From NCBI GenBank assembly GCA_033557465.1, contig CM066044.1:198020184-198084183 (forward strand): a DNA stretch of 64,000 bases, written 5' to 3'. Shown here piece after piece: positions 11,455 to 19,875 of the stretch (its first letter is position 1; each line of letters begins with the position of its first letter). The position numbers and the translations under genes were made by a program. The notes under the pieces were generated by a model, which did not search any database, was not told the origin of the DNA, and saw nothing but the letters and a program-made list of their open reading frames with translations. This stretch comes from Ichthyophis bannanicus (taxonomy: Eukaryota; Chordata; Amphibia; Gymnophiona; Ichthyophiidae).

Positions 11455-11778
11455 CACAGTTACTTACCTGTAACAGGTGATCTCTGGGAACAGCAGGAAT
11501 TAGTCCTCACATATGGGTACGTCGGTACCGACGGAGCCCGTGCGGGAAAGCTCCCCAGCTTCTTAGAATAGAAGCTTTTGGGACCTCCCACTGCACATGC
11601 GCACTGCCTTCCCGCCTTCCTGAACAGCTCTCCTCAGTTTCGAGTTTATAGCTGAGTCAACAGAGAGAGGACAGGAAGATAGATAGATAAAAGATACAAC
11701 TCCTAGGGGAGGTGGGTGGGTTGTGAGGACTAATTCCTGCTGTTCCCAGAGATCACCTGTTACAGGTAAGTAACTGTG
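11455..11778. repeat. Element B 3'-terminal hairpin, perfect 56-bp arms
   Basis: Arms 11455-11510 and 11723-11778 are exact reverse complements. The loop carries the left terminal repeat, including GTCGGTACCGAC. Both strands here contain CAGGTAAGT, a consensus splice-donor word. Confidence 0.9.
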
Positions 11779-11822
11779 CTATCTCCAGGAACAAGCAGGA
11801 ATAAGTCCTCACATATGGGGAC
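11764..11822. repeat. Element B internal complementary region
   Basis: GGTAAGTAACTGTG joined directly to CTATCTCCAGG and CACATATGGGGACTCC. It combines the reverse complements of the element's left and right ends, as in element A. Confidence 0.85.
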
Positions 11823-11914
11823 TCCCTAGCTTAGATGCATGGGATCCCCTGTAAAGGTTCGCCATCTTCGTATGGATCTCAGGCATCCATTCTGGGAAGG
11901 TGGGCAGGAGTTGT

Positions 11915-12978
11915 TTAGGAATGGAACAGGTGCTTGAGGACAGCCTGGCCAAACAAGGCATCCCGGCGGGAGTCCTTGTCCAAACAGTAATGGGCTGTGA
12001 AGGTATGAACCGAGGCCCAGGTAGCGGCTCGACAGATCTGATCTATGGAAACAGAGTGCAGATGAGCCATAGAAGTTGCCATGGCCCTCACATTGTGAGC
12101 AGTGACATGGCCTTCCAGAGAAATGTTTTTGCTCTGGTAAGCAAAAGAAATACACTGAGCAATCCAATTGGAAAGTGTACGCTTGGAGACTGGAAGTCCC
12201 AAATGGGAAGGATCAAAGGCCACAAAAAGTTGAGAAGACTTTCGATGTGGCTGAGTCCTATTAAGGTAAAAAGCGAGAGCTCTTTTACAATCCAGAGTAT
12301 GAAGGTTCCTCTCTGCATTGGATGCATGAGGAGCTGGAAAAAAGACAGGTAGATATACCTCTTGATTAAGATGAAAAGGCGAGACCACTTTAGGCATAAA
12401 GTGGGGATTCGTCCTAAGGACCACCTTATCATGATGAAATCTTGTGTAAGGTGGATTAGCCACTAAAGCCTGCAGCTCACTGATGCGGCGAGCCGAAGTG
12501 ACTGCAATGAGGAAGATGACCTTCCAGGAAAGAAATTTCAAGGAGGTGGAAAACATTGGCTCAAAAGGTGGCTTCATAAGTTGACCGAGCACTAGATTCA
12601 AATCCCATGCGACCGGGGGTGGTCTGATGGGAGGTTTAGTGAGAGTCAGGCCTCTCATGAATCTTGCAACAAGAGGATGAGAGGAGATAGGTTGTCCATT
12701 TATATGTTGCAAGGATGCTGCAATAGCACTTAAATGGACTCTTACCGAATTCGTCTTGAGGCCTGCATTGGATAGATGCAGGAGATAATCAAGAAGAGAA
12801 TTCAAAGGAAGTGCCAGAGGGTCAAGACCCTGCTGAGCACACCAAATGGAAAAACGTTTCCATTTGAAAGCATAGGAACGCCTGGTAGAGGGTTTCCTAG
12901 AGGCAGAAAGGATATCTTTCACTGGTTGGGAAAGATGAAAGTCTTGAAGGCTTAAGCCTTCAGTAACCAAGCACTGAG
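11915..12978 (-). CDS. Element B tyrosine recombinase, intact
   Basis: About 350 residues of recognisable domain: KPSTRRSYAFKWKRFSIWC, TSARRISELQAL, VTAHNVRAMATSMAHL and FTAHYCLDKDSRRDALFG give R, HxxR and Tyr. It ends KHLFHS. The frame is uninterrupted upstream to 14788, giving 957 codons that overlap the whole RT gene in another frame, so the true N-terminus is undefined. The 20-odd codons before the domain overlap the end of RNase H. No damage seen. Confidence 0.88.
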
Positions 12979-14874
12979 GTGAAGGGATTTGGGGTTTGGG
13001 TGCCACAAAGTCCCCTCCTCCTGAGACAGGAGGTCTGGCGCAGCTCCCAGATCCAAGTAGGATCCCTGGGAGAGCTGTAGAAGTAGAGGGAACCACACTT
13101 GGCGTGGCCAGCGTGGAGCTATGAGGATCATAGTTCCATGATCCCTCTGGAGTTTGAACAGAGTCTTGGGAATCAAAGGAATGGGTGGAAAGGCATATAG
13201 GAATGCCTGACTCCAATTCAGGAGAAAGGCGTCCGTAGCCTGAGCTCCCTGACACGGAGTTCTGGAACAGAACCGGGGAAGTTTGGCATTCCACGGACTT
13301 GCAAAGAGGTCTATGTCCGGGGTCCCCCATTCCTGAAAGATTCGGTTTATTTGGTCCAAATGTAGGGACCATTCGTGTGGCAGCAGAACTCGACTGAGCC
13401 TGTCTGCCCGAGAGTTTTGAACTCCTGGGAGATACACTGCTAGCAGGTGAATCTGATGCTCTCTGGCGAAGGCCCATAGTCTTAGAGCTTCGTTGCAAAG
13501 CGACAGAGAGCCCGTCCCTCCTTGTTTGTTTATGTAAAACATGGCCACCTGATTGTCCGTCTGAACTAGGACAGTGAGGTTGGCTAGGAGGGAGTGGAAG
13601 ACCTTGAGGGCAAGGTAAATTGCTCGCAGTTCCAGAAGATTGATATGAAGGGTGGTCTCCTGTAGAGACCAAGTGCCCTGAGTGGAGAGAGTTTGCAGAT
13701 GGGCTCCCCACCCTGTTTGGGAGGCATCTGTTGTGAGGGTTGCTTGGGGTAGCAATGGTTGAAATGGAGCCCCCAACAACAGATTCTTGGTGGAAGTCCA
13801 CCAGTGGAGGGACCAAAACAGACGATCGGAGGTTTGTATTTGGTCTGAGAGCGCTCCTGACGCCTGAGTCCACTGAGTGGCCAGGGTCCATTGAGCTGCT
13901 CTCATATGAAGACGAGCATAGGGCACCACATGCACTGTGGAGGCCATATGACCCAGTAGGCGTAGCATTTCCCTGGCTGTCAAGTGAGTGCTGGACTGAG
14001 CTTGGGAGGCCAAACTCAGGAGGCGCTGGCCTCGAACATGTGGAAGGTAGGCCCTTGCAGTGATGGTGTCCAACTGGGCCCCTATGAATTCTAGAGATTG
14101 AGTAGGGATGAGTTGGGACTTGGGAAGGTTTACTACCAGTCCCAGATACTGCAAAAGGCTCCTTGTGTGGTCCAGGGAAATCTGGGCCTGTGACTGAGTT
14201 GGAGCTCGGATGAGCCAGTCGTCCAGATATGGGAAGACAAAGATTCCCATGCCTCTTAGAAATGCGGCTACGACTGCCATGCATTTTGTGAATACTCTTG
14301 GAGCAGAGGCTAGACCGAAGGGGAGTACTCTGTATTGGAAATGTTTTCCCTGAAACAGAAAGCGAAGATACTTTCTGTGGGATGGATGGATGAGTATATG
14401 TGTATACGCATCCTGTAGGTCTAGAGAACAAAGCCAGTCCTGACCCTGGAGGTAAGGAAGGAGAATGCCGAGAGACAGCATTTTGAATTTCTCCTTGAAG
14501 AGAAATTTGTTCAATTCTCTCAGATCTAGGATTGGTCTGAATCCCCCTGTCTTCTTTGGAATGAGAAAATAAGGGGAGTAGAAACCGGACCCTTGTTGAG
14601 GAAGAGGAACCTCTTCTATGGCCCCTTGGGCAAGAAGAGAGGAAACCTCTTGACCCAACAGGGTTAGGAGAGATGGGGGAGAATTGAATGGTCTCACCAT
14701 ATGATGGGGAGGAAGGCTGGAGAAATGAAGTTTGTAACCCTCTCGAATGATAGAGAGGGTCCATTGTTCTGTTGTGATTTGTTCCCATCTGGGAGCAAAG
14801 TGAACCAACCTTCCGGGTATGGTGAGAGGTTCTGGTTGTGTTAGAACCAGAAGTGGCAAGTTCCCTAGGGGCAA
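12952..14874 (-). CDS. Element B reverse transcriptase/RNase H, intact
   Basis: 640 codons. RT: KKTGGFRPILDLRELN, SLDLQDAYTHILIHPSHR, LPFGLASAPRVFTKCM, YLDDWLIRAP (catalytic Asp pair). RNase H: TTDASQTGWGAHLQ, LELRAIYLALK, QTDNQVAMFYINKQGG, ADRLSRVLLPHEW. The C-terminus LLSQEEGTLWHPNPKSL overlaps the recombinase start. There is no ATG near the beginning; the frame is +1 relative to gag and open across the gag stop, so expression from a gag-pol shift is possible. No methylase domain recognised. Confidence 0.88.
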   Translation of the reverse strand: MPLGNLPLLVLTQPEPLTIPGRLVHFAPRWEQITTEQWTLSIIREGYKLHFSSLPPHHMVRPFNSPPSLLTLLGQEVSSLLAQGAIEEVPLPQQGSGFYSPYFLIPKKTGGFRPILDLRELNKFLFKEKFKMLSLGILLPYLQGQDWLCSLDLQDAYTHILIHPSHRKYLRFLFQGKHFQYRVLPFGLASAPRVFTKCMAVVAAFLRGMGIFVFPYLDDWLIRAPTQSQAQISLDHTRSLLQYLGLVVNLPKSQLIPTQSLEFIGAQLDTITARAYLPHVRGQRLLSLASQAQSSTHLTAREMLRLLGHMASTVHVVPYARLHMRAAQWTLATQWTQASGALSDQIQTSDRLFWSLHWWTSTKNLLLGAPFQPLLPQATLTTDASQTGWGAHLQTLSTQGTWSLQETTLHINLLELRAIYLALKVFHSLLANLTVLVQTDNQVAMFYINKQGGTGSLSLCNEALRLWAFAREHQIHLLAVYLPGVQNSRADRLSRVLLPHEWSLHLDQINRIFQEWGTPDIDLFASPWNAKLPRFCSRTPCQGAQATDAFLLNWSQAFLYAFPPIPLIPKTLFKLQRDHGTMILIAPRWPRQVWFPLLLQLSQGSYLDLGAAPDLLSQEEGTLWHPNPKSLHLSAWLLKA

Positions 14875-14875
14875 G

Positions 14876-16683
14876 TCAAAACCCCTGAGGGGTTGGAGCC
14901 TGCTGAGCTACAGTAGCTGCTGCAGGCTTAGCTCGTGCTTGTTTGGATTGCTGACGCTTAGCAGTATAGCGAGGTTGAGAAGACTGCTGGCCAGTATTTG
15001 AAGCAACTCTGGCCTTCTTATAGTAAGGCCTTTTAAAAGACTTTTTCTTAGTAGGAATTGAAGTGGACTTTGAAAGTCTTTCCAAGGTGGCATTTTCAGC
15101 ATCCATCTGGGTGGCTTTGATTTGCCACTCTTCCCCAAATAAGTTCTCACCTGTACAGGGCAGATTCCGTAAGCCATCTAGAACCCAAGGTTCCAGATCA
15201 GAGGCCTGGAGCCAAGCAAGACGTCGGGCTGCAATAGCAATGCCCGAAGCCCTACTGGCTCCCTCAAAGGAATCATATGCTGCCCTATTAGAGAACTTAG
15301 AAACCTCTAAGAGTTGTTTCACTAGGGAAAGGAATCCCTGCTTTTTATCCTCAGGGATAAAGGGGGCAAAATGCCGCACCTTTTTGGCAAGTTCCTCCAG
15401 GAACATGCCCATATAGAGACTGTAGGAATTAATCCTGGCTATAAGCATACTAGCCTGGAAAATTTTCCTACCAAAAGAGTCCAAAGTCTTACATTCCCGT
15501 CCTGGAGGGGTGGAAGAGAGTGCCTTTTGGTACTCCTAATCTTCTTCATTGCAGACTTCACCACAATAGAGTGGTGGGGCAATTGAGTCTTTTGGAAACC
15601 AGGAGAAGGAGGGACCCTATACATGGTGTCCAACCTACGGGAATAAGGAGACAAAGTCAAAGGATTTTCCCAGAAATCCATCAGTTGTTCTTGAAGGATT
15701 TCATGGATAGGCAGGGTAACTGCCTCCTTAGGGGCCTTTGAGTATCCCAAAATATCCAGTTTTTTGGATCTGGGTTCCTTTTCAGAGGATGTGGTAATAG
15801 AAAGGGCTGTAGCCATATCTAAAACAAAGTCCTGGAAGGACAAATCCTCTGGAGGGGACATACTCCTTTTAGGAGAAGAGGGCTCCTCAGGTAAGTTGAG
15901 TGAAAACTCAGCAGAATCATCAGAGGAGTGAAAATCCTCAGAGGAATCGGTGCTTTCCTCTAACGCACGATACGCGTACCGATCGGTATCGATATCGGGC
16001 GTATCGGGTATGGAACCGGTATGGAGCGAAAGCCCATACGGTACCGACTTGCGTTTAGAGGTGGACGGCCTCGATACCGGCATGGCGGACGATACCGGTA
16101 TCGGGCCCGGAACCGCTGAAAGCGGAACCGATGGCGTTGCAGCTTTAATGAAAGCCATGACGGCCTGCTGCATGGACTGTACAGTATCGCCCATGGACGC
16201 CATAGCTGCCTGGATGTCGGTACCGGAGTGACCCGGTACCCCAGAGCAGGCTAACAGGTGATCTGTCGAGGCCGTAGCATCGATATCAACCTGAGACCCC
16301 TGAATTGGCGTTTTTGGAAGTTGGACTTCCCGCCGGGGTTGTTTGGCTGGGGCAGGGTCCTCAAGTTCTAAGCTAAGAGCCTCTCGATGCTTTGAAGGAG
16401 ATTTGCTCTTTGAGGACTTGCCCACAGAAGGTTTGGTTACCTGAGATCCATCCGGAGAAGAAGACCTGGATGACTGTGATGCTGTATTCTCTGAAGCAAA
16501 CAGCACATGGAATTTGTTGGCCCGGTTCTGCAGCCCACGTTTAGACATGTGGGAGCAAGATGGGCAGTCCGGTATGGAATGGTCAGGCCCCAAACATTTC
16601 AGACACCATTCATGGGTGTCTGTGACTGAAATAACAGCATTACATTTGGTACACTTCTTAAATCCAGGGGCTGGCTTCTCCAT
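14876..16683 (-). pseudogene. Element B gag with one 2-base frameshift
   Basis: About 600 codons. N-terminus MEKPAPGFKKC with zinc module C-x2-C-x12-C-x2-C-x4-H-x4-C-x2-C; LEDPAPAKQPRR; a low-complexity part rich in GGTACC words; SPPEDLSFQDFVL; PHHSIVVKSAMKK; then after the shift FGRKIFQASMLIARINSY, RAAYDSFEGASRASG, PCTGENLFGEEW and a basic tail ending TPQGF. The shift is an extra CT in the AGAGAG tract at 15515-15520, judged against element A. Otherwise the gene looks complete. The stop at 14876-14878 is TTT-TGA-C. Confidence 0.85.
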
Positions 16684-16897
16684 GAGGAGAAATTGAGTAG
16701 GCCGAGAGGCCTCTCTGAAGTGACCAAAAAGCTAAAAAATAAGAAAAAAGAATTATAATTTTTTAAAGAAAGAAAGAAAAGACCGGCGATACCGGTATCG
16801 GTATGGGGAAGGCAGGTACGCGGTCTAAAGAAACAAATAAAATAACAATTTCTTCAGCGGTGACAGGAACACGACCTGCTGGCTCCGCGGAAAAAGA

Positions 16898-17060
16898 GAA
16901 ACTGAGGAGAGCTGTTCAGGAAGGCGGGAAGGCAGTGCGCATGTGCAGTGGGAGGTCCCAAAAGCTTCTATTCTAAGAAGCTGGGGAGCTTTCCCGCACG
17001 GGCTCCGTCGGTACCGACGTACCCATATGTGAGGACTTATTCCTGCTTGTTCCTGGAGAT
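16898..17060. repeat. Element B right (5') terminal repeat
   Basis: Starts AAACTGAGGAGAGCTG and ends CTTGTTCCTGGAGAT. It is the reverse complement of 11493-11640, with GTCGGTACCGAC and CATATG near the tip. Confidence 0.9.
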
Positions 17061-17727
17061 CCACAGCAGTCGGTATCCTGGTCGATGTCGATGCAGTCGG
17101 TACCGGCATCGGTGCTGGTGCCGGTACCGGAGCCGATACCGACAACGGAGCTCGTTGCGGTATCATCGGCGTCGCAGCTTGAATGAAAGACTGTATAGCC
17201 TGCTGCATGGACAGAACATTCTGATCCATCGACGCCATGAAAGCCTGGAAGTCGGTACCGGGAGAAGGTGCCGGTACCCCAGAGCAATCTAACAGGTGAT
17301 CGGTCGAGGCCGTGCCATCGATGTCAACCTGTAACCCCATAGGAGGAGCTTTGGAAGCCGGAGCTTCCCGCCGGGGTTGTTTGGCTGGTGCAGGATCCTC
17401 GAGGGCAAGCCCGGAGGCATCTCAATGCTTAGAGGGAGATCTACCCTTCGAGGACCTGCTAGGTTTATGCTTGGTTACCTGAGATCCTTCAGGAGAAGAA
17501 GACCTGGAAGATGTCGATGCTACTGCCGGTGCCTCAGCGGGAAACAGCACATGGAGCTTAGCTGCTCAGTTCTGTAACCCCCGTTTAGACATTAGGGAGC
17601 AGGACGGACAATCCGGAATGGAGTGTTCAGGACCCAAACATTTAAGACACCATTCATGGGTATCTGTAACAGAAATAGTACCGCTACACTTAGTGCATTT
17701 TTTGAACCCGGAGGTTGGTTTTTCCAT
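17061..17727 (-). pseudogene. Element A gag, N-terminal part
   Basis: Start ATG at 17727 (MEKPTSGFKKC), with the same zinc module as B, then LEDPAPAKQPRR and DIDGTASTDHLLDCSGVP, running to the B insertion at 17061. An in-frame TGA at 17566-17568 replaces the Arg codon (CGG/CGA type) seen in B just after GLQN, a typical CpG decay. Joins logically to 11454. Confidence 0.82.
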
Positions 17728-17940
17728 GAGGGAAATTTTCTTGTGGGCCCTGAGGCCTTAAGAAGAAAAATACACCAAGTGAAGAAAAATATCGTTTTTT
17801 TGTTTTTTTTTAAAAGAAAGAAAGAAAAGACCGGCGGTACCGGTCCGGAGTCGGGGAAGGCAGACACGCGACCAAAGAAATAAAATAAAGAACTTCTTCA
17901 GCGGTGACAGGGCTCGACCTGCTGGCTCCGCGGCAAAGAA

Positions 17941-18106
17941 GAACTGAGGAGAGTTGGTTAGGAAAGGCGGGAAGGCAGCGCGGAGGCGCTGTGGGATGCT
18001 CCCAAAAGCTTTCCTTTTTTGGGAAGCTGGGGAGCGTTCCCACGCAGGCTCCGTCGGTACCGACATACCCATATGTGAAGACTCATTCCTGCTTGTTCCT
18101 GGAGAT
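17941..18106. repeat. Element A right (5') terminal repeat
   Basis: GAACTGAGGAGAGTTGG to CTTGTTCCTGGAGAT. Pairs with 6885-7021 with a few mismatches, more than between the two ends of B. Confidence 0.88.
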
Positions 18107-18710
18107 TCCTGCCCAGCCAAAGCACGCATGAAGAGCCCTTGCATGCGCACAAGTCTGGGAAAATACAGACTTGCCCACATAGGAGCTGCATATCTTTCCA
18201 TGGCTCCCTTATAAAATCTCCCTCTACATATAGGCCTGGATACATGGCTTGGAAAATTGTGGTTCAGTAGGAAATTCTGTTCACTGCCCTGCGAAAGACC
18301 AGAGTCTGACTGTCAGGTCAAGCTTCTGCTCCCCCTGGCAGAGACAGCAATCACAACATCTTTGAGGGCTCAATGCAGCAAACTGAACTATGCTCTAGCA
18401 CAGTGTTCTGCTAGAGATTTTGACCTGCATTAGTCATGCTTCCCAATACAAAAAGCAAGCTGGTGCAGGAAAATCATGAGTAAAATTGCTGCGCTAAAGC
18501 ACAATGAAATAGGCATGCTAATCACATGTAAAAGAATGATTTTTTAAAAAATTGCTCTTGATGTAAAACACTATGCTGAAACAGCACAGATTTTTACTCT
18601 TCTTTTAATGCTGGATGTTCACGCCACCTTCAGGCATATGTAAAGATAAAATGGGGAGCAAAAAGATCACCTCAACATCACCAATATATCATTGGTAACC
18701 TGCTGGCCCC
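18107..18710. other. No gene recognised
   Basis: Unique-looking sequence after element A. No coding motifs, long repeats or RNA gene seen. Confidence 0.5.
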
Positions 18711-19111
18711 AAATCCCCCATGCCCAAAACGTCCAAAGAAACTTCTCTGGTGGTCCAGTGGCTCCTATCCTCCACCTCCCAAAACCCTGCTGATGCAGGT
18801 ATCACAGCAGAGATGTCCCAATCAATAACTGACATACCGAAAGCACCTATCAGCAGCACCTCTCCTTTCACCGCAATAGTATGAATGTCTTCAATTAAAT
18901 CGTTGTCCACTTCTGCCTATGTATTGAAGACATTCATACTATTGCGGTGAAAGGAGAGGTGCTGCTGATAGGTGCTTTCAGTATGTCAGTTACTGATTGG
19001 GACATCTCTGCTGTGTGTGGTACCTGAATCAGCAGGGTTTTGGGAGGTGGAGGATAGGAGCCACTGGACCACCAGAGAAGTTTCTTTGGACGTTTTGGGC
19101 ATGGGGGATTT
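18711..19111. repeat. Large fold-back repeat, arms about 185 bp
   Basis: 18711-18896 is the near-perfect reverse complement of 18923-19111, with a loop of about 26 bases. Differences are few (a short indel near GCAGGTATCACAG / CTGTGTGTGGTACC and single bases). A run of about 19 T follows from 19109. I see no target duplication or transposon terminal motif. It could be a fold-back DNA element or a head-to-head retrocopy. Confidence 0.85.
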
Positions 19112-19194
19112 TTTTTTTTTTTTTTTACATATAGTGCCAAGCCTCCCTTTCTTCTTACCCTGTCTTTCCTGAATAAATAACATCCTGGTATAAT

Positions 19195-19400
19195 TACATC
19201 CTAGTCATGGTTCTCTATGAACCATGTCTCCATAACTGCTACTAAACCTAAGATAGCCTCTTCCATTAAAGCTTCAACATCTAGAATCTTATTTCTCATA
19301 CTACGAGCATTAATACATACCATTTTCCAGATGTTGCCCTTTTTACCCATGTCTACAGATGTATTTAATGTTTTACTTACCTGAGGGCTTTTTTCATTCA
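19195..19400 (-). pseudogene. CR1-like LINE endonuclease fragment
   Basis: Minus-strand frame with VCINARSMRNKILDVEALM, then a degraded IGITETW-like block (LVAVMETWF) and ENHD. This is the usual beginning of the CR1-group AP endonuclease (NARS...NK, TETW). Only about 65 residues remain. Confidence 0.6.
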
Positions 19401-19544
19401 TCCCCAACAAATCTAGTTAAAGCCTTCTTAAGTAGGTTAGCTAGAAGACACTTTCACCCTTCTTGGATAGGTGGACATTATCTCTGCTTCACCCTCTCTC
19501 CCAGAACCATGAAGTCACTTTTGATACACTTGGAGGGATACCAG

Positions 19545-19875
19545 ACTTGGTGCTCCTAATCCTTTTTAGGGCAGACTCCATCACCAAGGCGTGGTGCAGG
19601 AGTTGAGGCTTCTCAAATCCAGGGGCCTTTTAAACTCAGTACATCCAGTCCAGCCTCCTACTGACTGGTGGCACAGTGAGGGGGTTCTCCTACATTCTCA
19701 TTTGTGGCATCAGCACCGTTGTTGCTTCCTTAGGAGCAGAGGAGTACTGGAGGATCTCCAACTCCTCCACCCAGAGCTCATCCTCAGTTTCCAGTGAAAA
19801 TGGGATGGACTTGGCCATATCCATCTAAATGTGCCGCAAAAACATGTCCTCCGGAGGAGACTTCTACCATTCGTG
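19545..19875 (-). pseudogene. DIRS gag internal fragment
   Basis: At the DNA level it follows the gag segment of B from the PHHSIVV region to SPPEDLSFQ: TCTCAAATCCAGG, CCTTAGGAGCAGAGGAGTA, GGATCTCCAACTCCTC and ATGTCCTCCGGAGGAGAC. Frames are broken. No DIRS end is present, so this is a relic fragment. Confidence 0.65.

Larger units (their letters stand above)
11455..17060 (-). mobile_element. DIRS element B, nearly intact, nested in A
   Basis: A complete 5.6 kb DIRS. Left end CACAGTTACTTACC at 11455, preceded by GGAAAG in element A gag; right end CCTGGAGAT near 17060, after which A gag resumes. The terminal repeats 11511-11640 and 16898-17034 are identical reverse complements as far as I can compare them, and the left hairpin arms match over 56 bp. 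RT/RNase H and recombinase are both full length and open. Only gag is broken, by a two-base expansion. This is the youngest copy in the window. Confidence 0.92.
6829..18106 (-). mobile_element. DIRS element A, split by DIRS element B
   Basis: Left end CACAGTTACTTACC at 6829, preceded by GAAAG. Right end CTTGTTCCTGGAGAT near 18106. The left and right terminal repeats are reverse complements with a few mismatches (left CCGTCTTTCC against right GGAAAGGCGG). Coding order on the minus strand is gag, RT/RNase H, recombinase. Gag is interrupted between 11454 and 17061 by element B; gag sequence continues on both sides of it. Subtracting B, A is about 5.7 kb. Frameshifts and a stop in gag and RT show it is dead, while recombinase is still open. 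Confidence 0.9.
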
